This document shows, piece after piece, positions 33,001 to 44,146 of a stretch of 64,000 bases of DNA. The notes under the pieces were generated by a model, which made no database searches, had not been told where the DNA came from, and saw only the letters and a list, made by a program, of their open reading frames with translations. A program made the translations under genes and the position numbers. Source of the DNA: Furcasterigmium furcatum (taxonomy: Eukaryota > Ascomycota > Sordariomycetes > Glomerellales > Plectosphaerellaceae); contig BCIA01000003.1 of the NCBI GenBank assembly GCA_001599815.1, forward strand, positions 2,604,001 to 2,668,000, written 5' to 3'. The stretch's first letter is position 1, and every line of letters begins with the position of its first letter.

Positions 33001-35428
33001 CGGCACCGACGGCAGACGGGCAGCTGGCTGTCGCGCCCCTGAGACAAAACAAGGGGCCACTCTCGGTCAAGAACATCTCCTTCGGCGCCTCGCCCACGGA
33101 CTCGACCATCACCATAAAGCTCGACGCAACGTTCCAGCTCGGGCCTGTCGCGTTGGGTCTGCTTGGCTTCAGCGTTACCATCGGAAACATTGGAAACTGG
33201 GACGACCTGACAGCCAGCGCTGGCATCGAGGGCATGGCCATCGAATACGTGAAGCCGCCCATGGTGCTGGCGGGCGCGCTGCGCAAGAGCGGTGACGCCT
33301 ATACTGGAGCCATGGTGCTTACGTTCCCCCCGTACCAGCTCATGGCCATGGGCAGCTACCAGTCCTCGCCGTTCACCTCGCTGTTTATCCTGGCCTTGCT
33401 CAAAGGTCCGTTGGCGCAGTTCGAGGTCGCCGAGATCTCGGGCGTCACGGCCGGCTTCGGGTACAACTCGGGACTCAAACTGCCAGCCCCCGCGGAGGTC
33501 ACGGAGCACCCGTTCCTCAAAGACCTCAAGGACGCCGATCCCGGCGCACTGATGACGACTCTGACGAGCGGTGCCGATTTCTGGTTCCCAAAGATGCAGG
33601 GCAACAACTGGATAGCCGCCGGGCTGACGGTCAAGGCCATGCAGACCTTGTCGATCAAGGCCGTGCTTGCGGTCGAGTTTGGGCCCAGCGTCCAGCTTTC
33701 CCTCTTTGCCGAGGCCTCTGCGGAGGCGCCGGCCCAGGTGGCGGAAAATGTCGTCAAGCCGATCCTCAGGGCCAAGCTGGGCATTATCGGCGTCCTGAAC
33801 ATCGACAAGGGCATCCTCAAGGTCGAGGGTCAGCTTGCGCCCACCTCATACATCCTCGATCCCATGTGCAAGCTCGTAGGAGGCTTTGCCATCGCATACT
33901 GGTTCAAGGGCTCGCCGTACGCGGGCGACTGGGTCTTCTCCGTCGGCGGATACCACCCGGCGTACGTCAAGCCGGAGCACTACCCATCCGTGTCGTCTCC
34001 CGTGGGAATCAGCTGGCAGTACAGCTCCGAGATCCAGATCAAGGGCGGGGCGTACCTGGCCGTCACGCCGCAGTGCCTGATGGGCGGCGGGCGATTGTCG
34101 GCCATCATCAGCAAGAGAAACATCTTCGGCTTGGGGTCGGATATCGACGCCAACTTCCAGGCTTGGGCAGACTTCCTCATCAACTACCAGCCATTCCGGT
34201 ACATGGGTGACGTCGGCGCGAGCCTCTCGCTGAAGCTGAAGGTCAATTACTTCGTCGCGACTAAGACATACTACCTCAACCCGAGCGCGGTGCTGCACGC
34301 CGAGGGTCCGTCGTTCAGCGGCTCGCTGACTATCAAGGGGCTCCCCGTCTTGGGAGAGCTCACTGTTGACTTTGGAGACGGGGCAGACGACGTCAAGGCC
34401 CTCAATTGGGTCCAGTTCCTCGACGTGGTTATGCAGAAGCCCGAGGACCCGAACGAAAAGAGAGCCTCGCACATCATCTCGCTGGCCGGGGGTGAAATGA
34501 GCGGCTTGGACGACACGCGGACGAAAGCCGAGACGGAGGATACCGACGGCAAGCTGGTCGTGCGGACGGGCTATCTCAAGATCGACGTGCAGAGCAAGTT
34601 CCCCATCGGGTCATACGCGGCGAGGCCGAACGGCAATGCGACGCCGACAGGCTCCACGGATATCTACTTCAAGCCCATGCAGACAGCGGGCAAGGTTACA
34701 TCGACGCTGACGGCCACCATCTCACCTGTGGGCAAGCCCGATACCGTTATGCCCGTCGCATTCGCGTTGGAGGAGTCGAAGGTTCCCGGCGGTATATGGG
34801 GTGAATGTACGTCCAGTCCAGGCTCGGTGCTCAACAGATATTCCCGTCAACTAACAATGTGATAGATAACTCGAATACTGACCCCAGCAAGGGCACATCG
34901 GCTGCCCGGTCGTTGCTCAGTAGCACCAAGGATGCCCTCATTTCGCACACCATGACGCTGAGCCTTAGCACGCCGGATGCGAACAAGGGGAACAAGGACT
35001 CCGCGCCATGGATCTACTTCAACGTCAAGTTTAACAAGACGGTCGAGATATTCAGCAACCCGGGGACGCGTCCAGCTCTCCCGGAACATGAGTCCGCCAA
35101 CCCGACGTACGTGCCGAGGAGATTGCAGTCTCAGGAGCAGGCCCTCTCAGACCTGAAAGATGTCTGGGGGCAGAACGGACCGGCGATCAACCCCAAGGGG
35201 GCCGTTGACTGCTGGATGGCCCTTTTCCGCCCTGAGTCTGACGCTATTGTGCCGGAGAGGACGGAAGCGGTAGTCGAAGAGCCGACCGTCATGTTGTCGA
35301 CGCTGCCACTGGCATATGACCCTCTGCCTGGAGCGCTTCCTCTCCGTACGACAGAGAAGCCGGACGAATACTACCTCGACCTACCGCGTGTGTCCGGCGT
35401 AGTGCAGGCAGTGCAGGCAGCGGCCTAG
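27087..35428 (+). CDS. Giant DUF6603-like protein gene, split by an inserted element
   Basis: Exons: 27087-27179 and 27999-29124 (one exon interrupted by the element at 27180-27996), 29202-29891, 30028-34806, 34866-35428. Without the element the frame is continuous, giving 2416 aa. Intron 2 could instead end at 30048. N-terminal residues 1-636 are of unknown type. A Pro-rich linker covers about 655-700, a Lys/Glu/Pro linker (EKPKDDEKPKDGE) about 1595-1634. Residues about 1645-2090 resemble DUF6603 in my memory, including VGGYHPAYVKPEHYP, GGAYLAVTPQCLMGGG and INYQPFRYMGDVGASL. There is no signal peptide or helix. With the element present, translation from 27087 meets TAA after 68 codons, so the gene is disrupted unless the core is spliced. 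Confidence 0.8.
27180..27996. mobile_element. 817-bp foldback/MITE-like element with TA duplication
   Basis: It begins ACGTCCCACACCCACGACCG and ends with the exact reverse complement. TA flanks both ends (27178-27179, 27997-27998), the target duplication of Tc1/mariner-superfamily elements. The arms are nearly identical inverted repeats for roughly 300 bp each, with a central AT-rich loop. Within each arm CGACCGGGCCACCC occurs twice in tandem. Arms differ mostly by transitions such as CAGG versus TAGG and ACAT versus ATAT, i.e. CpA to TpA. There is no transposase frame, so it is non-autonomous. The core is strongly AT-rich and contains two ambiguous bases (N) at about 27698 and 27820. Confidence 0.85.
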
Positions 35429-36269
35429 GTATAGGGAGTGTGAGGGATCAGTTGTTTGACAGAACATAGCAACAGAGCAAATGCGGAAATGGGGAGCAAT
35501 GGGATGAGGATCGTGATGTTGATTTCAGTCTTGCTATCAGTACTCCTAGTTTTCAAATGAGAAAGTATGGGATCTCCTCAAACAATATGCGAGTTGCGTT
35601 GAATGTTGGGGAAGCAAGTAATAGGCTCGGAAAGAACCGTACTCTGTATGGCTGGGTAATGGAGACCGAAACAGACAGACAGGCGGATAAATCCCGATGT
35701 AGGAGACGTGTCAGTTATCCGGATGTCGGCCGAACTCCCAAGCCGCGCCTCAAGCGTAGATATCTGCTCTGTTCAAGGGAAAGGGGAAAGACAGCCTACA
35801 ATGTCGGCTTGAGCCTTGCAGGAATGACACCATCCGTGGGAGTGTTCAGATAACGGATTGGAATCGCCCTGACTTTACCGTTGAAGGGGGATCTTTTAAG
35901 AAGGAAGTCGAGATAACGGTACGAACGGCCTAAGTACCCCGAATAGGTAGTAGGGCCGGCAATGGGAATCGGCGTCGGCGTTGCCAATTATTGCCGACGC
36001 CAACCCGTCAGCATCGGCGTCGGCGTCTTCTCTAATGCCCGTGCCGATGCGAGATTCAGGGCGCTGCACACCTCCTCTTCACCTTGCTAACAACGAACCC
36101 ACGATGTCGGTCGTGCTTCTACTTGTCCCCCGACCGACCGCCCAGCCTCGAAGAACCCAGTGCCAAGTGTCGGCGACTTTGTCTTTCCGTCTGCCCGTAT
36201 TCGCGCGTCCCCGGCTATCACCCATTACTCCTGAGGACTACCTCCCCTGCTCGGACTCCCGCACTCACC
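35429..36269. other. Intergenic region with CGGCGT/ACGCCG inverted repeats
   Basis: No gene is supported. At about 35968-36030, GGCGTCGGC occurs near its reverse complement GCCGACGCC and again as GGCGTCGGCGTC, a small GC-rich hairpin-forming cluster containing CGG half-sites. It lies about 250-300 bp upstream of the Zn2Cys6 gene. Confidence 0.45.
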
Positions 36270-38567
36270 ATGTTGTCCGAGTCGCCGGCGTCCGCTGAAG
36301 CCACAGAGCCTTCAAACGGCCGCCACACGGCGGTCGGGCAAGACGGCAAATCCGGCCGCCCGAGAGCCTGCGACGCGTGCCGTGGGCTGAAGGTTCGATG
36401 CATGCCCGATCCGTTGGATACGGACGGGAGGTGTCTGAGGTGCAACAAGTCGGGCAAGACCTGCATCACGCGGGCACCGCTCCGGCAGAGGAGGGAGAAG
36501 AAGCAGGCGATCAACAGGGTGTTGGCTCTGGAGAAGAAGATCGACTTTCTGACAGCGAGCCTGCAAGCAAGGGGCAGTGTGCCTTCACCACCGCCCGGCG
36601 ACCAGGCCACCGGCACCGCGCAGGGAGCGGCGTCCAGGGAATCCGACGCAGGCAGAGGCGGCGGCAGTGGCAGTGGCGGCGTTTGCACCGATCCTACAAC
36701 GGAACCTCCGGGTGCAGGGTCCGAGAGGACCAAGGCCGGCGTGAACTTGCAGGATGCTTCCCCTCCGGATGCGAGGACGGTAGCAGACCACACGGACGAC
36801 AACCCAGCCGACATTGTACGACGCGGCCTCATCAGCGCTGCCAAGGCCGACGAGCTGCTGGACCGGTACAACACGCAGATGGTCCGCCACTTACCGGCCG
36901 TGGTTTTNCCCCCAGACCTCACCGCCGCAGCCCTCCGCGAGATGCTGCCTGTGCTCTTCCTGGCAGTCATGACCGCCGCTGCCCACGATGCCTCGGAGCT
37001 CCAGCGGCTTCTCGCGCGGGAGCTGAGACGGGTCTTCGCCGAGAGGATCCTGGTCGCAGCGGATAAGAGCCTTGAGCTTGTCCAAGCATTGCACGTTTCC
37101 GTCATCTGGGCCTGGCTGCCGGATCACTTCGAAGAGATGCAGTTCTACCAGCTTGGGTGCATGAGCACCGCAATGGCGGTAGATATCGGGTTGGGACGGG
37201 GCGTACCGGAGAAGAGAATCGTGCCGTACAGCAGACATGCCTTCAGGGGGGCGGTCCGGGCAGCGAAGACCACTGACCCGACGTCGCTTGAAGCGCGGAG
37301 GGCATGGCTGGCTTGCTACTTCCTGGCCTCTAACACGGCCATCATCATGCGGAGGCCATCTCTGATGAGATGGACACGGTTCCTGGCGGAGAGCTATGAG
37401 ATGCTTCGGACATCTCCGGACCGAGCGCCTACGGATGAATACTTCTGTGCCCTGGTCTGGACACATCGCATCTCGGAGGATGTGGCCCAGCAGTTTGCGG
37501 TCGAGGACCCGGACGACTACGGAAACCGGCCGGGGATGATCTGCTCTCTGAGAAAGCTCGAAGGAGACCTGAGGCGGTTCCGGAACTCGTTGCACGCCGG
37601 CCTCGTCAAAGGTTAGTCCTCGTCTCCTCCGCAGCCCGCCCGCGAGTCGTTCCTCTAACACCAGACAAATCTAGAAACCCTGGGAATATCCATCGGCGTT
37701 GTTCCGCTCTACATGTACGGAGCCGCCCTCCACTGCGACGCGCTCGACGTCGAGCACGGCGACGCCCAGCCGGTCACGACACCGCCAGACATCTTCCGCG
37801 GCGTCGTCATGTCCGACTCGGTGGCCTTGACGGCGGCAAACGTCAACGTCGTCTCTGGGTGTCTGGCCAACATTCGCATGGTCATGGACGCGTTCTTCTC
37901 GATGGATATTGCTTCCATCCGAAATCTTCCCTCGTTCAACCTCATGCGGGTGATATTCGCCTCCACAATGCTCCTCAGAATCTCCGTGTCGCTGGAAGAA
38001 GACCCGGTCCTCGCGGAAGCGATCGGCAAGGACGAAGTCGCTGTCGGACCCTGCCTCGATGGGCTTCTCCGCCAGTTCCGCGCGGCCGCGGCGGATGATC
38101 GCTGCAGGCCTGCTGCAAAGTTCCTTGCTGTGCTCGTCATGCTCAAGGGTTGGTTCGTCAAACGGTGCCGGAGCTCCGAGAGCCGGGCGGGGACTCAGAC
38201 AGCGGCGGTGAAAGCTGGTAAATCCGCGTACGCGAACCGGCCGGCCGCATCGAGCCATCCTGAGCCGTCGCACCAGCAACAGCGCCCTCATTACGACAGC
38301 AGCACTCCCCTCCAAGTCCTTTCCGACGCAGCGGTCAATAATAGCGTCAAACCCCAGACCGTGTTCTCAGATGCGCCCATGGCGCCGCCCTTGGAAGCCG
38401 CCCAGATCTCCCCCTACGACGTCGACATTTTCGCGGCTTTCTCTGTCGAGGAGTTCGCATACTCCCTCGGCCTCCATGGCGGCGACGGCTACTTCAACCC
38501 TTCCGCCACGGACGCGGCTGCTTTTGAACTACATGACGCCGCGGGTCTGAATTCCGGGCTTTTTTAA
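36270..38567 (+). CDS. Zn2Cys6 transcription factor with long zinc loop
   Basis: Exons 36270-37611 and 37675-38567, 744 aa. The zinc cluster at residues about 33-62 is CDACRGLKVRC, then a ten-residue loop MPDPLDTDGR, then CLRCNKSGKTC, giving CX2CX6CX10CX2CX6C. This long-loop arrangement with a downstream basic stretch (RQRREKKQAINRV) and a coiled segment is shared by a WAR1-like group of fungal regulators. The central regulatory domain includes LTAAALREMLPVLFLAVMTAA. A single N at about 36908 leaves one residue (Phe or Leu) undetermined. The start at 36270 is the first ATG giving a compact N-terminus; the open frame extends upstream to 36084. Targets are unknown. Confidence 0.87.
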
Positions 38568-39743
38568 GACGGCGACGTTGCCCATGGCAGCGGCTAGGCC
38601 GGCTCCTGGGGCAGGGTGCCGTAGTGGCCCACAAAGTACTGTCACTGCTGGTCTTAATCTCTATTCGATCCAATGTTCCTATTCTTGACTGTATCTGGGA
38701 AACCGCTTTGGGGGTATTCCCCTGTTCTTGTCGATGCGTGCATGTAGTTGCCCACTGGTCTCCGAGCGGCCGCATGCCGATGCTGGGCCTGCTGTTTGCA
38801 GGTAGATGTCCCGCTTGTCTGCGAAGGTGGAGTGACGCGATACAAAGGAGCGCCTTGGGTTGACCAAGTCAAGATCGGAGGGGGGGGAAGTGTGTCTTCT
38901 TGGTCGTTTTGAGGGGAAATTGAGGGAACATGCCCGATTCGAAAACCAGAATGAGTGAGACGGCAGCTCCAAGCCCTCCTCAGGAGTAGAGAGGTTAGAA
39001 TGGTGAATAGCAGGCATGCGAAGGAACAATCAATTGACGTCAGTATGAATGGCCTCGGCCCAATGTATTCCACATACGCGCAGCGCATGTTGAGTCGTGG
39101 GCACCAGGTGGAGTGTCGGTTGTGCTCGGAGCAACTATTCAGACGTCTGAGTCCTTGACCCCGCCGGTATGAAGTACATGTTGCAAGGAATATCCAGGCA
39201 GTAGTATTTCAGACTATCTCAAGGCTGCTGCCTATTCTCGGGACCGCTCCCCTTGGCCTCCCAAATTTCCCGAGCACCGAATCAGAAATTACCACTCTTC
39301 CATATCAGGGCCAGGTAAACGAGCGCCTAGAGAGACCTTGCACCTTTACCCAGGATTCCACACCAACTACTGACATGGTTTGATCCTATTCCTGTCGACT
39401 GGGATTTATTGGGCGTGAATCACCTCCAGATACATTCCCACAACCATCAAGGACGTCATCGCGGGTGCAGCAGCAACGAAGCCAAGGAAGCTGCCTCGTT
39501 TCCGCTCGGGATAACTGTTCCCTTGGGACGCCTACACTTGGCAGACATGCACATGGGACAGGCTTGCCACGGCGGCCTCGCGCTTAGACTGAGAACGAAC
39601 AGTCTTACAGAAGTCTGGAGAGATGAAAACAGCGTCACTCCATAGTTTCCAAGAACCTGAGCTCTGTTCAAGGCTGTTGTACGAACATTATTTGCGAGCA
39701 AAATCCCAGAATACGTATCTGCTCTCGCAGGTCAACCACCATA
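38568..39743. other. 1.2-kb intergenic region
   Basis: It lies between two convergent regulator genes. Open frames on both strands are short and without recognisable motifs; I see no gene or RNA. Confidence 0.45.
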
Positions 39744-40904
39744 TTATGCTTCGTTCCCGGTCACAGGTGTCTCCGCCTGGGGCTCATCATCTCCAAAGAT
39801 GACGCGCCGCGGCCATGCCAGAGCATCCGACCAGAAAGGCCCAACATTGGCAGCGATCATCTCAAAGATGATGACACCGGAATCCCCGAACACCCAGAAT
39901 TTGCGGTACTTGTGTAAGATCGCGGCGAAGACCGCCAGAACCACGAGAGCTTCCGGGCGGTGCTGGTACAGACCGTCGACGTATTCCTCTGGTATAATTA
40001 CCGGCCAAGCAACGAGGGCGTGTATGCCAGATCTTTCGTCCGTGGGGTCCTGGCGGGCGATGTCAAGCACACACTGCGAATATCGTAAAGCCTCGAGCGA
40101 GGCTTTTAGGGATGAAGCACAAAGACTCGGTGCCGATTCCAGGTAGGCGCGCATATGGGCTGTCTCCAGGCCTGGCGTAGAGCTCTGGACGGTTGCCCAT
40201 GGGGTCAGATCCATGAGTGGTTTCAAGTCGGACTCGAGAATGCGCTCCCAGTAACCGTCGACTACGGTGCGTACGCCGCGGTGGACGCGGGCGTAGTCCA
40301 CGAAAGTGGCGACAAACGTGCCCAGAGCTTGGACGTGATTCGCGAGGGTGTTTCGGAGGACATGAACGCCCAGCAAAGACGCAAAGAGGAAACAGGGCTT
40401 GAAATTGATATCCAGTGGGTACCCCTGGGTATCTTGGAACATCTTTAGTGCTCGGTTCTGTAGCTCTGTCGCCTCGTTCTGGAAGACGCCGGTCGTGTCC
40501 GAGGTCGTCACGGACAGATGCAGAGCCGACAGGGCGAGAAGCTGGTCGAGGAAGTATGGAGCGGTGTGGGCGGTCTCGAGGGCGATGCGGATCATGAGGT
40601 GAACACTGTCGTCCATGGCCATGTAGCTGGCCATGCTTGTCGAAGCGTGGTACAGAAGAGCCATGTGGGATGGTGTGAAGTAGCCCCTGCTGTCAAAATC
40701 AACCAACACCGGGGCGATTGGGGCCGGGGGGGTCTCGTCGCCGTAGGAGCAAGGTCGTTTTCCGATGGCACATTTGTTGCATCTTGGGCGGGCCTCGTCG
40801 CATTTCACGCGACGCTGCTTGCAGATGAGACAGCCTGCTCTCGACTTTCGGTGCTTGCGACGTCCCTCGAGTTGCTTCTGTGATTCCGGCGTTGTGGACT
40901 GCAT
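39744..40904 (-). CDS. Zn2Cys6 transcription factor (sterol-regulator-like)
   Basis: Single exon, 386 aa from the ATG at 40904 (MQSTTPESQ). The open frame continues upstream to 41126 but that part lacks typical content. The zinc cluster follows a basic stretch KHRKSRAGC: CLICKQRRVKCDEARPRCNKCAIGKRPC (in two blocks), CX2CX6CX6CX2CX6C. The short C-terminal domain with repeated hydrophobic segments and HALVAWPVIIPEEYVD is typical of the Upc2/Ecm22-related group of fungal regulators that lack the full-length fungal TF domain. It is nuclear. Neighbouring RTA1 (41552) is divergent from it, and RTA1 family members affect sterol/lipid-drug responses, so a link is plausible but inferred. Confidence 0.85.
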   Translation of the reverse strand: MQSTTPESQKQLEGRRKHRKSRAGCLICKQRRVKCDEARPRCNKCAIGKRPCSYGDETPPAPIAPVLVDFDSRGYFTPSHMALLYHASTSMASYMAMDDSVHLMIRIALETAHTAPYFLDQLLALSALHLSVTTSDTTGVFQNEATELQNRALKMFQDTQGYPLDINFKPCFLFASLLGVHVLRNTLANHVQALGTFVATFVDYARVHRGVRTVVDGYWERILESDLKPLMDLTPWATVQSSTPGLETAHMRAYLESAPSLCASSLKASLEALRYSQCVLDIARQDPTDERSGIHALVAWPVIIPEEYVDGLYQHRPEALVVLAVFAAILHKYRKFWVFGDSGVIIFEMIAANVGPFWSDALAWPRRVIFGDDEPQAETPVTGNEA

Positions 40905-41551
40905 GTGTTTGGACGGGAGCGAGACTTCGTGGTGGCGATCGACTGGGCTGATGCGATGTCGAGGTAGAAGGATTGGCCATGCATACGAGGTCGAAATAGG
41001 GACACATTCGTACTTTTTCGTGTTTCTCTGTCCGAAAACCTCGTTCCAGAATTGCAGCAGTCCTGCTGACGACTCATGACGAGCCGGGGTAGAGTTCAAG
41101 TAGGAGAGTGTGACGCACGGACACACAACTAATCACACCGGCGGGGCCACTTGGCCTGACCGATCGGAGTGCTGAACGAACTTAAACGAACTCGAACCGA
41201 ACAAAACCGAGCTGCTTTTGTCTCGGGACGGGTATAGTCCGGACTGCCGGCCCCACCCTGACGGTGGGATGTTGGTCGAGTTCCCAGGTTGGTTGTCAAT
41301 CAATGCAATGCCAAGCAGGGATGACGGCCTCTTCCATGGATGGATATGGATCACCAGCCGTGGCTCCCAGGCAACAACGTTCTGTACATAGTACGCCCAT
41401 ATCGCCCTGAGTAATCTGCGAATATGAACATGCTTCGACGTGCCTCGCAGTCTACATGCCGTACCTAAGTTACCCACCACCATTGGTCTCTCTGTTTTCT
41501 CCACCGCCGCCGTCAACTTTTCACCCTTTGTCGGTTCACGCCGTAGAAATC
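40905..41551. promoter_or_regulatory. Divergent region between regulator and RTA1 gene
   Basis: 647 bp. Positions 41173-41213 carry repeated CGAACTTAAACGAACTCGAAC-like motifs, similar in composition to the imperfect repeats at 43718-43768 on the opposite strand. No gene is supported. Confidence 0.45.
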
Positions 41552-42480
41552 ATGGCCGAGTTGAAGACGTACAACGGCTACGCCCTCTGGCTGTATCTCC
41601 CCAACACAGTAGCCGCTGTGCTGTTCACCTGGCTTTTCGCTCTAGCAACTGGCGTTGTCACATGGCGCATGATCAGGACGAAGGCATGGTATTGCTCCGT
41701 CTTGGTCATCGGTGGCCTCTGTAAGTTCTCCTACCTGGGAGCTCCCTTTGTTGTTTTGAATCACCTCAGCCCGCTCATTTGTAATCTTTTGTGTGAACAG
41801 TCGAAGTCATCGGCTACGCTGCGAGAGCTGCTGCCAGGGACAAGACGGACCAACTGTTACCTCACATCGTCCAGAGCGTCTTCATCCTGGTAGCTCCCGC
41901 CCTCTTCGCCGCCTCCATATACATGACACTGGGTCGCATCATCAGAAGCATCCACGCCGAGTCCCATTCCGTCATCCGCGTCGACCAGCTCACCAAATGG
42001 TTCGTCGCTGGCGATATTCTATCGTTCATGACCCAGTCCTCCGGTGCCGGCCTCATGGTCGCCGGAGACTCGATGAAACTCGGCGAGGGCATCATCATAG
42101 GCGGTCTCTGCGTGCAGATCATTGTCTTTGGTCTGTTCGTGGCAACATCTACGGTGTTCCACCGCAGAGTCAGGACTTTCAGCCCTGAGACGTCGCGGGT
42201 CTACGGGACCGAATGGGAAAAGCTTCTCATCATGCTCTACGTCGTCAGCGGTGCGGTCATGGTTCGCTCGCTTTTCCGACTTGTCGAATACATCATGGGC
42301 CACGACGGATACCTTCTGAAGAACGAATGGACACTCTACGTGTTCGATGCGTTCTTGATGCTTGGAGTGGTCGTCACATTCGCCTGGCAGTTTCCTGGGC
42401 CTGTGTGGACCAAAGAGAACAAGGGGAATATACTAGGGCGGGAAGAACATTTCGAGGAGGTCTTCCAAGAGAAACGATGA
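41552..42480 (+). CDS. RTA1-like seven-helix membrane protein
   Basis: Exons 41552-41720 and 41801-42480, 282 aa. The sequence has seven hydrophobic segments and the family signatures FEVIGYAAR after helix 2, LVAPALFAASIYM, and FVAGDILSFMTQSSGAGLM, followed by VRSLFRLVEYIMG, all characteristic of the fungal RTA1/RTM1 family. Members sit in the plasma membrane and are linked to resistance to 7-aminocholesterol and other lipophilic toxicants or to lipid translocation. The start at 41552 (MAELKTYNGYALW) gives the usual short N-terminus; the frame is also open from 41456. The C-terminal tail is acidic. Confidence 0.92.
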
Positions 42481-42946
42481 AGACTACCAGGTGCTGAACA
42501 TATCGGTCATGGTCGGCCTTTTGGGCACAACCGATAGCATACTAATGGGGTTGAGAAGTCGGACTTTATCAGCATTGCGCAATACAAGGCAGAATCTTGA
42601 GCGGGCGTACGGTTTTTAGCAAGACATGCAGCCAACAAACATTCATTCACGGCATCAATACGTGCCAAATGTCAAGTGTTCTTGTCTCGCATACGCCATA
42701 AGCGCCACATGCCGAGGCATCGGGACTAATAACTAAGACAAGGGCCGCCAATATGACCGCACTGAGGGAAGGGATACCGAGCTCCAGCTGGAATCCCTCA
42801 TCAGCAGTAGCGTTGGTGTTGGAACGGAAAGGCATTCTCGGCCCTGCCCACCCAGCAGTATGCAAAGATTGGTGCCACCGTGGACAACGATGAGTGAAAG
42901 ACTGACGCCAGAAACAGGCCTGGCAATATGATTCTGCGAGGCATCG

Positions 42947-43288
42947 TCAGACTTCGCAATCAATTGTTACTTTCTTCCTCCGACTGTTGATCAGGTCATC
43001 TTCAAGGTCCAGTTTCCAATCCCTGAACAGCGTGAATCGAAGCTCTATACGATCACCAGAATTAATGCTCATCATGAAGGGCGGGGTCATTGGATGTTCA
43101 CGGGACATATGTTGCCGAGGGTCTTGCGGAGCCTCGTTCCGGGTGCGAATGATTTCACCCCGGTCTCCCAGCCGAGCTCGCACCAGCCCCAACTCCCAAC
43201 CAGAGCGATTCCCCCACAGACTCCACGAAAACCCTTGCATTAGCGTAGCGATGCCCCTGGTGGCCTCGGGGTTTCTTCGCCGTTGCAC
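42947..43288 (-). pseudogene. Possible small gene or remnant of unknown family
   Basis: A minus-strand frame reads GFSWSLWGNRSGWELGLVRA, then DPRQHMSREHPMTPPF and NSGDRIELRFTLFRDWKLDL. The ordered alternation of aromatic and charged residues looks like a folded beta-rich domain rather than random sequence, and it has a feel of uncharacterised fungal proteins. The frame has no ATG at its upstream end (it opens at GTG 43288), so a missing 5' exon or a decayed gene is likely. I do not assign a function. Confidence 0.25.
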
Positions 43289-43717
43289 TGGTCACGAACG
43301 GGGAAGGATAAAAAAGAAGATTTCCTGGCTGCCGAGATGGTCCTCCGATGACCTGGAGGACGATTGCCTCACATGGTCTTCGGGGTCCCAATCTAAGGAT
43401 GAAGGCATGACAATCGGGGCATCGAAGTTGGGCAACATTCAAGAATCATTCATTCAGTCCCAGGCTCCTGGGGATCAAGGTTATTCCTCATTCAGCCGGG
43501 GCAGCCAAAACAGAGATGGGCACGCTTTGTTAAACACGGCCGAAGTGGTCGTGCCCAACTGCTTTTCATTTGCCTTCCTTGTTGTATACTGGCTTTGACG
43601 TGGATTTGGGGAGTCTCTCGGGGGTATCGAGGCATCTCTTCGCCAGATGAGCTTGCCATACTGAATTTAGGCTATCTGTAGCTACGGCCTTAGTGCGACT
43701 AAGCCTCGGTTTACGTT

Positions 43718-43768
43718 CGTTTAGATGCTCGAGTTGACTCGTTTAGACACTCGAGTTGGTTCGTTTAC
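43718..43768. repeat. Imperfect 22-23-bp tandem repeat
   Basis: CGTTTAGATGCTCGAGTTGA is followed directly by CGTTTAGACACTCGAGTTGG (each preceded by TT or CT) and a partial third TTCGTTTA. Only two and a half units are visible. Confidence 0.5.
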
Positions 43769-44146
43769 TACTCAGGAGTCAGCATGCAGCTAGACCATAA
43801 ACCAACCACCCACCACGAAGTATGGTTCTGCAAGAACTCTTTTGATTTCAGGTCCTCGCCGGATCTCCAGCCGAGCTGACGCGGGGAATGACCTGGGCGC
43901 TGGGGTAAACATCCGCCCGCCACCCTTCTTCCCCACAACAACGTTCAACCAAAGCTCCCTTTCAGTCCCATCAACTCGGTTCATCGTTTGGTCCCCGGGG
44001 CCCCTGACTTCTTCCCCCGCATGATCTCGGCTGGAGATCTGGCGAGCGTGGCCGCTGGCTTGTGTTGTGGAAATGTACATAAGCTCGAGGTATGCCTACC
44101 AATCAGTGGGATAAGGCAGCATCTCCCGCCCACCGACTCTGCTACC

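Larger units (their letters stand above)
42481..44146. other. Long intergenic region with low-level coding signals
   Basis: Apart from the weak minus-strand frame at 42947-43288 (separate entry) and imperfect tandem repeats at 43718-43768, I see no gene in these 1.67 kb. The end is the promoter of the rhamnosidase gene. Confidence 0.4.

Noticed and set aside
32376..33509. A 377-codon minus-strand frame
   Set aside because: Shadow of giant gene 3; it is GC-driven and without motifs.
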